Shown piece after piece: positions 26,398-35,169 of a stretch of 64,000 bases of DNA. The translations under genes and the position numbers were made by a program. Positions within the stretch are counted from its first letter, which is position 1. The number at the start of each line of letters is the position of its first letter. Source of the DNA: Paenibacillus_E oryzisoli_A (GTDB taxonomy: Bacteria; Bacillota; Bacilli; Paenibacillales; NBRC-103111); NCBI RefSeq assembly GCF_050467285.1, contig NZ_JBCMUN010000017.1, positions 1 to 64,000 on the forward strand, written 5' to 3'. The notes beneath the pieces are model-generated. The model saw only the letters and a list, made by a program, of their open reading frames with translations. It searched no databases and was not told the DNA's origin.

Positions 26398-27930
26398 CTA
26401 CCCCATCCTCCGGAACTCGCTCGGCGAGCAGCGCACCCAGTTGCGGAACACAGTGGTAAAGTAGTTCGGGTCGTCGTAGCCGACGGCTTCGGCGATTTCG
26501 GAGATTTTCATGTTGGTGTTGCTGAGAAGGATTTTGGCCTTCTCGAGCCGGAATTGGGTGAGGTAGTTCGTGTAGCTCTCACCGGTTTCTTTCTTGAACA
26601 GGTTGCTGAAATAGCTCACGCTGAGGTGCACATGCTGCGCGACGTCGTGGATGGAGCAATCGCCTTTATAATGCTGCTCGATATAGCGCACGGCTTTATC
26701 GAGCAGGTTGTCGTTTTTGCCGGCCAGCCACGAGTTGAGCTGGTACATGAACGCCTGCGCCTGCGCGCGCAGCCAGAGCGCCACTTCCTGCGCCTCCCGC
26801 AGGGGCTGAAGCGCCTCGATCCAGACGCCGAGCCCCGGGTCCTGGGCGCTCCCGGCCTGCGAGCCGTCCGCGGACGGCTCGAGCACGCGCTTGCGCGCCG
26901 CCTCCATCGCCAGGGCGATGGCGAGTCCCTCGAGCTTCGCATCGCTCGGGGTCATGGCGGCGGCGGCCGCGATCAGCCCCTCCCAGTACGACCGGAGGGG
27001 CTCGATTTGGCCCTGGACGATGTAGGCGACAGCCTCGGCCTGGATCGTTTTGCTCCGCTCGGCGTGGTCCGGCACGAGCGGGTCGTGTTTGCCGTGGGCC
27101 GCGTCCTGCGGACTGCCGGCCAGGCAGCCGTACAGCGCCGCGAAGCCGCTGTTCATCCACTCGCTGCGCAGCGTCAGCCCGAGCAGCGCATCTGTCATGC
27201 CGATGACTTGACCGGCATAGGCGTCCAGCCCGGCGGCTGCGCCCGCCGCCGCGACGGCAAACACATCGTGCTTCACGCTAACGAGGGTGCCCACGCCTCC
27301 CGCCTGCGCGAACAGTTCCTGCATCACGTTCAGCACGGCGAATTGCAGCAGGCGCGCATCCTCGCGCCTATAATCCTTCCCCGCCGGCGTGTACGACGCC
27401 ACCGTGAACACGAGCAGCGCCCTGCCCTCGCACGTGCGCTGCAGGCGCCCCACCGCCGCTTCATCCATCGGCAGGCCGAGCAGCCAAGCCCGCAGATTGT
27501 GCTCGAGCAGACGGTTCTGTTCAGCTAGCGAACTGACAAGCTCCTCCTGCCGCGCGGTGAACAGCTTGAACGCTTTCGCCAGCGGCTTCGTCAGTTCTTC
27601 CGCCGAGAGCGGCTTGAGCAAAAAATCAACCGCGCCATAACGCAGCGCCGCCTGCGCGAATTCAAAATCTTTGTACGCCGTCAACACCATAACGTCAATC
27701 GGTCGCTCCAATTCTGAAATGTGGCGGCAGAGCTCGACGCCATCCATCTCCGGCATGCGAATGTCCGTGATGACGAGATCCGGCCGGAGCTCCTCGATCA
27801 GCGCCATCGCTTCCACGCCGTTATCCGCTTCCCCGGCGACAGACCAACCGGTCTGCGAAGCTTCGATCATTTTCATCAGCCCTCTGCGAATCAGAGGTTC
27901 GTCGTCTACGATCAGCACTTTTCCTTTCAT
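26398..27930 (-). CDS. YesN-type response regulator with AraC DNA-binding domain
   Basis: A 510-aa regulator. The receiver (1-120) has the acidic pair in VDDEP, the phosphorylation site in VITDIRMPEMDG and the conserved lysine in FLLKPL. A variable middle region follows. A double helix-turn-helix AraC domain occupies about 410-510 (HDVAQHVHLSVSYFSNLFKKETG and ISEIAEAVGYDDPNYFTTVFR). Its ATG overlaps the kinase stop by 4 bp. It probably controls the importer and GH59 operon just downstream. Confidence 0.92.
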   Translation of the reverse strand: MKGKVLIVDDEPLIRRGLMKMIEASQTGWSVAGEADNGVEAMALIEELRPDLVITDIRMPEMDGVELCRHISELERPIDVMVLTAYKDFEFAQAALRYGAVDFLLKPLSAEELTKPLAKAFKLFTARQEELVSSLAEQNRLLEHNLRAWLLGLPMDEAAVGRLQRTCEGRALLVFTVASYTPAGKDYRREDARLLQFAVLNVMQELFAQAGGVGTLVSVKHDVFAVAAAGAAAGLDAYAGQVIGMTDALLGLTLRSEWMNSGFAALYGCLAGSPQDAAHGKHDPLVPDHAERSKTIQAEAVAYIVQGQIEPLRSYWEGLIAAAAAMTPSDAKLEGLAIALAMEAARKRVLEPSADGSQAGSAQDPGLGVWIEALQPLREAQEVALWLRAQAQAFMYQLNSWLAGKNDNLLDKAVRYIEQHYKGDCSIHDVAQHVHLSVSYFSNLFKKETGESYTNYLTQFRLEKAKILLSNTNMKISEIAEAVGYDDPNYFTTVFRNWVRCSPSEFRRMG

Positions 27931-29717
27931 GCGGATGAACCTCCCTCTTCCCTTGTGTGTGCCGGCAGAACCAGCTTCATCGTTGTCCCCAAATCGGGCT
28001 CGCTAAAAATCGTTAACCCGTAAGGCGGGCCGTACAGCAAATTGACACGCCGTATGACGGTCTTCAGTCCGATCCCGCCTCGCTTTGGCGCATCCTGCAC
28101 CTCATCCAAGCTGCGTTCCTGCAATTGCAACACAGCCACAACCTGATCCCCCGTCATGCCCTTGCCGTTGTCGCTGATCTCGATGCACAGCATATCCGGT
28201 TCCTGCAGGTACGCTTTAATCCTTAGAATGCAAATCCGCGACATCTGCGAAAAGGCATGCACAAACGCGTTTTCCACGAGCGGCTGCAGAATCAGCCGAA
28301 TAACCGGCAGTCCCTCCACCCCATCGTCGACATGGATAAACGTCTCCAGCCTGCCGCCGATGCGCGCGCTCTGAATGTTGATGTATTTCTGGATATGCTC
28401 GATTTCATCCTGTACGGTGGTATGCGTGTTTGGGCTTTGCAGCGCATAGCGCAGCAGGCCGGACAGCGACAGGACAAGCTGCGCCGCTTGTTCGTCATTT
28501 TCACCTAGATACAACTTCATATAAATCGTATCCAGCGTGTTGTACAGAAAATGCGGATTCAGCTGCGCCTGCAGCGCCGTCAGCTCCGCTTCGCGCTCAT
28601 GCAGCTTGCGCTCGTACACTTCCTTGACGAGCGACTCGATGTTCGACGCCATTTCATTGAAACTGTGGCCAAGAAACGCCAACTCATCCTGCGTCGAGAT
28701 GCGGATTCGCGTATCGAAGCGGCCGCCGCGCAGCTTTTTCATTCCGGCAACGAGTGTGCGAAGCGGCCCTAGCAGCCTGCGGCCCGTGAAAAAAATAAGC
28801 AGCGACGCCAGCCCGATGCTGACGAGACCGGAATACAGAGCAATTTGGAAAATCCCCCGGCTCTTCTGGTTAAACGATTGCAGCGACAGCGCGGAGATCA
28901 GCGTCATATGCGAGCCCTGCGTCGTGCTGCGGCTTACGTAAATCGGCTGGCCGCCGATAGTCACGGTCTGCGAATCGGCAGCTTGCAGCAGCGCGTCCAG
29001 ATCGTAGCCGTCTTTTTTATGATTCGTATAAATGACACGGTTGCGGTCATCGAGCAGCACCACCTGCGCGTTCTCGCCTTTGGTCAGATCGTCCAACATC
29101 GCACCGAAAAGCGACTCATCCCAAAACAAAATCAGGATGCCGTACAGTTCCTGCTGCTTGTTCTTCATATAGCGGGCGGCAGAGATGACGTTCTTGTAGC
29201 CCGAGCTCTCAATGCTGGATATGCGCATCGCTTTCCATACAATTTCACCGTTCGAGCCCTCGAGCGACTGCTTGATCGTCGTATAGTCGGCGTCGCTGAG
29301 CGGGATGACGGTGCCCGAATTATTTTCGAAAAAGTAGCCCGAGCCCTTCGTATTGTACACGTACATGCTCGACAGCTTGGGCTCATCGATGGAAATTTGA
29401 TTTAGCAGACGCGCCAGCTCGTCCTGATCAAGCAGCCGGTTGTAGAACGTATCCTCCGCCCGCTCCGCGGAGCGCCGCAAAATATCTTCAATATATGGAT
29501 GAAAAACAATGTAGTTCGTCGATTTGTACATATTTTGAATCTGGAACTCGACCCGGGCTGCGGCCTGCTCATTCGCCTTGGCAAATTGCTTGGAGATCTC
29601 ACCCGTAAACATCTTGAGATATACCGTATAGGTCACATAGCCGGATATCAGAAACACGACCATAATCAAGGTCGAGAGGGAGGCGATCAGCTTAAAGGAT
29701 AGATTTTTTTTGAACAT
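27927..29717 (-). CDS. YesM-type sensor histidine kinase
   Basis: A membrane kinase of 596 aa. Transmembrane helix 1 is at about 9-31 and helix 2 at about 290-312, flanking an extracellular sensor of Cache type. HAMP lies at about 313-365. The phosphoacceptor is H389 in LNPHFLYN, and the ATPase domain has ISDNGKGM and a GGIGL motif. ATG 29717 is preceded by GGAGGTG; the frame runs further upstream but that part is not protein-like. It is the partner of the regulator whose ATG overlaps its stop. Confidence 0.92.
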   Translation of the reverse strand: MFKKNLSFKLIASLSTLIMVVFLISGYVTYTVYLKMFTGEISKQFAKANEQAAARVEFQIQNMYKSTNYIVFHPYIEDILRRSAERAEDTFYNRLLDQDELARLLNQISIDEPKLSSMYVYNTKGSGYFFENNSGTVIPLSDADYTTIKQSLEGSNGEIVWKAMRISSIESSGYKNVISAARYMKNKQQELYGILILFWDESLFGAMLDDLTKGENAQVVLLDDRNRVIYTNHKKDGYDLDALLQAADSQTVTIGGQPIYVSRSTTQGSHMTLISALSLQSFNQKSRGIFQIALYSGLVSIGLASLLIFFTGRRLLGPLRTLVAGMKKLRGGRFDTRIRISTQDELAFLGHSFNEMASNIESLVKEVYERKLHEREAELTALQAQLNPHFLYNTLDTIYMKLYLGENDEQAAQLVLSLSGLLRYALQSPNTHTTVQDEIEHIQKYINIQSARIGGRLETFIHVDDGVEGLPVIRLILQPLVENAFVHAFSQMSRICILRIKAYLQEPDMLCIEISDNGKGMTGDQVVAVLQLQERSLDEVQDAPKRGGIGLKTVIRRVNLLYGPPYGLTIFSEPDLGTTMKLVLPAHTREEGGSSA

Positions 29718-29904
29718 GTCGTCAGCGCACCTCCGTACCTCCATTATAAAGGAGATGGGCGGCAGATTCCTCGAAAATGTTGCGATTTGTCTCGAAAATT
29801 GTGGGATACAGGAACATAAAGCGAATGAATCATTAAAAATAGATAAAGTCAGTTTAATACAACACATTTAGTAAATAATGGTAACTTAAAGTTAATTAGA
29901 GGGC

Positions 29905-30408
29905 GTGGTTCACATTCATATCGCAATCGCATTATGGGCTATTTTTGCCGCAATTCGATGGGGTGATTGGAAAAATTTCCAAAGCTATTACCCTACTTTG
30001 CTTTTCGTCATTGCCTGTCACTTGCTGTACAAAGTGTTCGCTTTCGACCAGCATCATATCTGGCGGCTGCAAGGGGAGGTTTTCCTAAACCACCTTGGGG
30101 CTTATCTGCTGCATGTGTTCGTCATTCTTCCCATGGCGATTTTTATTTACCTCTCCACTTATCCCGTGACGCTGCTTAAGCAATTCCTCCATATTATCAA
30201 GTGGATCTTGATCTTTGTCGTTGTTGAACTCATCGGATGGAAATATGGAAAAATTGCTTATCATCACGGATGGACGATCTGGTGGTCCGCCTTGTTTAAT
30301 CTGAATATGTTTCTCGTCATGCGGGTCCACTACAAACGCTATCTCTGGGCTATCCCTTTAGGTGCTTGCTGTACCCTCTTTTTCTTGATTGTTTTTGATT
30401 ATTTGTAA
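29905..30408 (+). CDS. CBO0543-family small membrane protein
   Basis: A 167-aa hydrophobic protein with about five transmembrane helices and conserved WKNFQSYYPTLLF, HHIWRL and GWTIWWSALFNL stretches, like the CBO0543 family of spore-forming Firmicutes. Function is unknown. GTG 29905 has only a weak site (AGAGGG) close by, so the start is uncertain. It is divergent from the kinase gene. Confidence 0.65.
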   Translation: MVHIHIAIALWAIFAAIRWGDWKNFQSYYPTLLFVIACHLLYKVFAFDQHHIWRLQGEVFLNHLGAYLLHVFVILPMAIFIYLSTYPVTLLKQFLHIIKWILIFVVVELIGWKYGKIAYHHGWTIWWSALFNLNMFLVMRVHYKRYLWAIPLGACCTLFFLIVFDYL

Positions 30409-30480
30409 AAATGGCGATCGGAAAGCATGAATTGTGCTTCTTCAGGTAGACTTCTGTTCCTTTCCATCCCCCCTCTTGTG

Positions 30481-30509
30481 GAATCTACTATAACTAGCTA
30501 AATAGATTC
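30481..30509 (+). promoter_or_regulatory. Inverted repeat over the putative promoter of the beta-helix gene
   Basis: GAATCTA (30481-30487) and TAGATTC (30503-30509) flank a TATAAC hexamer at about 30489-30494, 18 bp before the start codon at 30527. This could be an operator around a -10 element. No -35 was identified with confidence. Confidence 0.35.
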
Positions 30510-30526
30510 TAGTGAGGTGATTCCCC

Positions 30527-31492
30527 ATGGCCATTCTTCCTGTGCATCCAGGTCGTCCGACCGCGATCCAAGATGCGGTGAATGCAGCGATTCCAGGCGA
30601 CGTGATTCTCGTTCATAAGGGCGTGTACCATGAAACCGTTCTGGTGCCCAGCGGCAAAGACAATCTTCGCATCGTTTCCAAAGAACCGCATGATGCGATT
30701 CTTGATGGCAAGTTCAGCTTGGCGGAAGCTTTCGGGCTTGAATTTACGGCGGGGGTTGAAATTAACGGCTTTCAGATCAGAAATTACGTTTCCAACGGCA
30801 TTCGCTTGTATAATGGCAAATCTCACCGCATAATGAACAATACCATTCGGCACATTGCCGGCGCCGGGCTTCCACTCGGCCTCTTTGTGCTGCTTTCGAC
30901 CGGCACGCTGATTGTCAAAAATACGATTGAACGCATCGGCCGCGGCAGCGCAGGCACCGGCCTTCAGTTGAACAGCGGGTCATCGAATTGGATCATCGAC
31001 AATAAGCTGCAAGCTAACCGAGCCTATGGTATTCAAGTTTTGGACAGCAATCACAATACCATTGCAGAGAATCACATCTCCCGGAACCGGGATGACGGCA
31101 TCCTGCTCAGCGGTTCGGACAACAACCTGCTTCTGCATAACACGGTGGAGCACAATCGGGGGAACGGCGTCATGTCGCGAAGCACAAATTCACTGGTTGT
31201 TGGCGGAGGTATGAAAGATAATCTGGGCAATGGCTTGCTGTTCATGAACAATTACAGCTTTGCCGGGTTTACTGAGCTGAAGAACAACCGCCAGAGCGGG
31301 ATCAATGCGTCTTCGGATTTTAACGACATGCAGGAAAATCAGATCGATAAGAACGGAAATTACGGAGTGCTGATTGAAGCGCCGCATACGGCCAACTTTG
31401 TGTTCGAGAATCTCTTCAAGAAGAATGAGCCGCGCAATACGAAGGATCGGGGCGTAGATAATACGATTTTGCAGAATCGGTTTCGGTCGTAG
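30527..31492 (+). CDS. Right-handed parallel beta-helix protein (NosD-like repeats)
   Basis: A 321-aa protein made of about twelve imperfect beta-helix turns, each with an N-x-I or H-N-T-I pattern such as NNTIRHIAGAG, NHNTIAENHISRNRDDGILLSG and NNLLLHNTVEHNRGNGV. The N terminus (AIQDAVNAAIPGDVILVHKGVYHE) is the usual cap of pectin-lyase-fold proteins. There is no signal peptide, and no lyase catalytic residues were recognised. Start ATG 30527 follows GAGGTGA. Could be a spore- or surface-related structural protein; no function is assigned. Confidence 0.75.
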   Translation: MAILPVHPGRPTAIQDAVNAAIPGDVILVHKGVYHETVLVPSGKDNLRIVSKEPHDAILDGKFSLAEAFGLEFTAGVEINGFQIRNYVSNGIRLYNGKSHRIMNNTIRHIAGAGLPLGLFVLLSTGTLIVKNTIERIGRGSAGTGLQLNSGSSNWIIDNKLQANRAYGIQVLDSNHNTIAENHISRNRDDGILLSGSDNNLLLHNTVEHNRGNGVMSRSTNSLVVGGGMKDNLGNGLLFMNNYSFAGFTELKNNRQSGINASSDFNDMQENQIDKNGNYGVLIEAPHTANFVFENLFKKNEPRNTKDRGVDNTILQNRFRS

Positions 31493-31512
31493 GCAGCTAT
31501 CGCAAGCAAACA

Positions 31513-31555
31513 GCCCCGGACGGATTGCCGTCCAGGGCCGTTTGTTTTATTTTTT
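31513..31555. terminator. Bidirectional terminator between beta-helix and binding-protein genes
   Basis: GCCCCGGACGG (31513-31523) pairs with CCGTCCAGGGC (31528-31538) with one mismatch, flanked by an A-rich left side and a long T-rich right side. It serves the two converging genes. Confidence 0.8.
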
Positions 31556-33103
31556 CACTTTCGCATACCAATCGTTGACTTCTTTATAGCTGGCGTCGCC
31601 GCCGGAGGATTTGAATTTCGCGATAAAGGTATCCAGATTGCTCATCTGTTCCGCCCCGAAAATGACCTTCGTCGTAAATTCGTTGGACATCGTGTTGAGC
31701 GATTGGAAGTTTTTCGAAAATTCCTGCATGTAAGGCGCATAGCCGAGTTGATCAAGCGCTTTGGATTCGGCAGGAGCCTTCCCATTCATGAAATCCCAGG
31801 CTTCAAACAAACGCATATCTTTACGTACACGAGCCTGCCAGTAAATCGGATAGTTTTTGTCGTCGGTACCTGTCAAGAAGTTGTTCGCTTGGTTGCGTTC
31901 ATCGGTAAAGATCGGTTGAATCGGCGTATATTGACCGTCTTTTAACGTATAATGCTTGTTCTCTTCCCCGATCGCCATTGTTCTGAACGTATCTTTTTCC
32001 AGCTTCGCATTCATCCACTTCACAGCGTCTTCCGGATGTTTAGAGGATTTGGGAACGTACGTAATCCGATCAAAGCCTTTTGTCGCAGACAAGCCCATCT
32101 TGCCATCCTTGCCTTTCAGGGCTGTGATGAAGCCGGCTTTCGCCGTTGGTACGTTCTTGATGAGCGCATCGTTAATCGCCGGTACATCCGACCAGTTCAT
32201 CATGATTACGCCGGCCTTGCCGCTTGTAAATTTCTCTTTGGCCGTTGCGTCTTTATTCGCTGCAAACTCCTTGTCGATCAAGCCTTGTTTGAACAAATCA
32301 CTGACAAAAGCAACATAATCTTTGTACGCAGGATCCAGTACACGCGGTGTCAACTTGCCGTTCACATCGTTCCAGAAGTTCGGCAGGCCGAACGCGCCGG
32401 CAATATTGGCGATAAAGGCCGAGTCTCCATTAATGGTCAGCGGGATGTTCTTATCGCCGTTGCCACCTGGATCCTTCTCCTTAAATGCTTTCAAAACAGC
32501 GACGAATTCATCCAGCGTCGTCGGGGACTTCATACCCACCTTATCCAGCCAGTCCTGGCGGATGTACAAGCTCGTAGAAACGGAAAGCAGGCTCTTCGTT
32601 GGAATCGCGTACAGCTTGCCATCGATTTTAGCTGCTTCCAGCGCCTCAGGGTCGATAGCCGCTTTAATATTCGGACCGTATTTATCAATCAGCGGCCCTA
32701 GATCGACAAGTGCGCCTTTTCTCGCATAGTCGGAGTATAGTGCTTTAAAATCAGTACCGCCGCCTGTTGTCACGACATCGTAGGGCTCGCCGGAGGCAAT
32801 CAAAATATTGAGCTTATCCTGCGCTTTGTCCTGCGGCAGCATATCGTACTGCACTTTATAACCTGTCGCCTGCTCCAGATACTTGGCTACCGGGTATGTG
32901 TTGTAGTCATCTTTTTGCCAAATTTGCAGGGCTTTCAGCTCTGGCTTGGGACCAGCCGGCGTAGCGGCTGCAGTTGCCGCTGCCCCTGTAGCAGCAGGTG
33001 CGGAGCTGCTCGTGCTGCTGCCGGAGGAACAAGCGACAAGTGAGGAAGCGGAGAGAACCGCTGTGAGTGTGACCAGCATCAGCTTTTTGTTTTTCTTTAA
33101 CAT
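31547..33103 (-). CDS. Sugar ABC transporter substrate-binding lipoprotein (second set)
   Basis: A 518-aa solute-binding protein. The lipobox LVAC puts the lipidated cysteine at residue 25, followed by an unusual low-complexity Ser/Ala/Thr linker. IRQDWLDKVGMKSPTTLDEFVAVLKAFKEKDPGGNGDKN is typical of the LplA group. Last gene of a three-gene importer operon with permeases at 33181 and 34068. There is no adjacent glycosidase, so the ligand is not indicated. Confidence 0.9.
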   Translation of the reverse strand: MLKKNKKLMLVTLTAVLSASSLVACSSGSSTSSSAPAATGAAATAAATPAGPKPELKALQIWQKDDYNTYPVAKYLEQATGYKVQYDMLPQDKAQDKLNILIASGEPYDVVTTGGGTDFKALYSDYARKGALVDLGPLIDKYGPNIKAAIDPEALEAAKIDGKLYAIPTKSLLSVSTSLYIRQDWLDKVGMKSPTTLDEFVAVLKAFKEKDPGGNGDKNIPLTINGDSAFIANIAGAFGLPNFWNDVNGKLTPRVLDPAYKDYVAFVSDLFKQGLIDKEFAANKDATAKEKFTSGKAGVIMMNWSDVPAINDALIKNVPTAKAGFITALKGKDGKMGLSATKGFDRITYVPKSSKHPEDAVKWMNAKLEKDTFRTMAIGEENKHYTLKDGQYTPIQPIFTDERNQANNFLTGTDDKNYPIYWQARVRKDMRLFEAWDFMNGKAPAESKALDQLGYAPYMQEFSKNFQSLNTMSNEFTTKVIFGAEQMSNLDTFIAKFKSSGGDASYKEVNDWYAKVKK

Positions 33104-33180
33104 GCAAAACCCTCCCTAGATATTGTGTGTAATCTTATCATTAAGGCCAAAGCGTTTCCACCCCGGCCGTTAACGCAGTG

Positions 33181-34056
33181 CTACCCTTTGACGGAACCGA
33201 TCAACACGCCTTTGACGAAATGCTTCTGCAGGAACGGATACACGAGCAGCATCGGAATGATGGAGGCAATAACCGTTGCCGATCGGATGCCTTCCGGCGA
33301 AACATTCATGAGATCGTCCACACTTTTGTTCATGGCCGTCGAACTATCGGCATCCATGACGATATCGCGCAGATACAGTTGAAGTGGTTTCAAACTGGCG
33401 TTCGAAATGTACAGCATCGGATGGAAGTAGTCGTTCCAGAAGTAAACTGCATAGAACAGCGCGATGGTCGCGATGACGGGCGTGCTCAGCGGTAAAATAA
33501 TGCGGAACAGGATCGTGAAGTTGCGTGCCCCGTCCATTTTCGCCGATTCTTCCAAAGCCTCCGGCAGTGATTCGTAATAGCTTTTGATAACCAGCAGGTT
33601 GAACACGGAGATGAGTGCCGGCAATATTAATGACCACAAACTATTGATGAGATGAAGCTCTTTCATCAGCAGGTAGTTCGGGATAATACCTCCATTGAAC
33701 AGCATGGTGAAGATGAATAGGAGCAGAACGAACGGAATGCCAGGCAGATGCCTTTTGGATAATGGATAAGCCGTCAACGCCGTCAGCCCAATCGCAAGCA
33801 CCGAACCTACGACCATGACGAACAAAGACACCGAAATCGAATGTAAAAATTGACCGGACGAGACCACAAATTTCATCGTGTCGAGTTGAAAACCGACTGG
33901 GAAAATGCCTACTTTCCCCGAAATCACGGCGGATTCGTCGCTTAACGCCTTGGACAGCACGTTGGCCATCGGAAGCAGCGTTACGAGTCCGGACAGAATG
34001 AGCGCACCGTAGACGCAGACATCCAGGGTCCAATCGCCGAATGTTTTTTTTCTCAT
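33181..34056 (-). CDS. ABC sugar permease, LplC type (second set)
   Basis: A 291-aa permease with the EAA loop EALEESAKMDGARNFTILFRIILP and the typical C terminus PFLQKHFVKGVLIGSVKG. I place the start at ATG 34056 because GGAGGTG lies 5 nt upstream; a longer frame to 34074 overlaps the stop of the other permease. Only 11 bp separate the two permease genes. Confidence 0.92.
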   Translation of the reverse strand: MRKKTFGDWTLDVCVYGALILSGLVTLLPMANVLSKALSDESAVISGKVGIFPVGFQLDTMKFVVSSGQFLHSISVSLFVMVVGSVLAIGLTALTAYPLSKRHLPGIPFVLLLFIFTMLFNGGIIPNYLLMKELHLINSLWSLILPALISVFNLLVIKSYYESLPEALEESAKMDGARNFTILFRIILPLSTPVIATIALFYAVYFWNDYFHPMLYISNASLKPLQLYLRDIVMDADSSTAMNKSVDDLMNVSPEGIRSATVIASIIPMLLVYPFLQKHFVKGVLIGSVKG

Positions 34057-34067
34057 AGATGCACCTC

Positions 34068-35027
34068 CTACCAAATGCTGCGTTTGACTAATTTTTTGCT
34101 GAGCTCATTCCCTGCAATGATCAGGATAAAGCCAATCACGGAGTTGAAGAGACCTACAGCTGTGCTAAAGCTGTAATCTTGCTGACCTAGACCTATGCGG
34201 TATACGTAAGTACCAATCACATCGCCGCTTTCATAGACAACCGAATTGTACATCGTAAGAATTTGCTCCGTACCTGCATCGAGCAGGTAGCCTAAGCGCA
34301 AAATCAGGATCAGGATAATTGTAGGAACGATGCCTGGAAGCGTAATGTACAGCATTTGCCGAAGCCGTCCCGCTCCGTCGATCGATGCCGCTTCGTACTG
34401 TTCTTGCTCGATGCCGGCGATGGCGGCGATAAAGATAATGGCATTCCAGCCGGATTCCTTCCAACCGGCGGTAAACACGACTACGCTGCGGAAGAAGTTG
34501 TTGTCGAGGAAGAAGGAAATCGGCTTCCCACCGAAAAATACGATGAGATTGTTCACAAGACCGCCGCTCGGGGACAGAATCGTGATGAACAGTCCAGAGA
34601 TGATGACCCAGGACAGAAAGTGCGGCAGGAAAATCACCGTCTGGATCGTCCGCTTGAACCAGGCTCTTCGCACCTCGTTGAGCAGAAGCGCAACCAGGAT
34701 AGGAACCGGGAACAACAGCACAAGCTTGTACAAGGAAATGAGCAGCGTGTTGATAAATACCTGCATGAACTCATCGGAATGAATCAGCTTGCTGAACTGT
34801 GCCAGTCCAACCCAATCGCTCCCCGCAATTCCGTCAAAAATATTGTAGTCCATGAACGCAATGATAATCCCGTACATCGGGGTGTATTTGAATAAGAGCA
34901 AGAATAATAGGCCCGGAACTAGCAGCAAGTACATATCGAAATTGGTCCGAAACAGCTTCCATCTGTTCTTTTTTACTTTCGTCGCTGCGACCTGCCGCAG
35001 GTTGTCTGCCGGTGCTGTAACTTCCAT
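34068..35027 (-). CDS. ABC sugar permease, LplB type (second set)
   Basis: A 319-aa permease whose first helix region reads YLLLVPGLLFLLLFKYTPMYGIIIAFMDYN, diagnostic of the LplB group, with the EAA-type loop YEAASIDGAGRLRQMLYITLPG. First gene of the operon and separated from the kinase gene upstream by a strong terminator, so it has its own promoter in the 130-bp gap. Confidence 0.92.
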   Translation of the reverse strand: MEVTAPADNLRQVAATKVKKNRWKLFRTNFDMYLLLVPGLLFLLLFKYTPMYGIIIAFMDYNIFDGIAGSDWVGLAQFSKLIHSDEFMQVFINTLLISLYKLVLLFPVPILVALLLNEVRRAWFKRTIQTVIFLPHFLSWVIISGLFITILSPSGGLVNNLIVFFGGKPISFFLDNNFFRSVVVFTAGWKESGWNAIIFIAAIAGIEQEQYEAASIDGAGRLRQMLYITLPGIVPTIILILILRLGYLLDAGTEQILTMYNSVVYESGDVIGTYVYRIGLGQQDYSFSTAVGLFNSVIGFILIIAGNELSKKLVKRSIW

Positions 35028-35135
35028 CTCACGTTCACCTCCAAGTTGTTATAGCCTTATTATAGAGAGGATCTGAGCCTATCTGTAGATGGTGATCTTT
35101 GTGTTTCTGGTACTATTTTATGGTCTTGCGAAAAA

Positions 35136-35169
35136 GAAAAAGAGCATCTCTCGTTTAAGAGAGATGCTC
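35136..35169 (-). terminator. Intrinsic terminator overlapping the kinase stop codon
   Basis: A perfect 11-bp stem GAGCATCTCTC/GAGAGATGCTC (35142-35152 and 35159-35169) is followed on the minus strand by a T-rich run. The kinase stop codon lies in the loop. Confidence 0.8.

Noticed and set aside
33144..33157. CcpA (cre) site before the second binding-protein gene
   Set aside because: The reverse strand TGGAAACGCTTTGG fits only part of the cre consensus and misses the conserved end.
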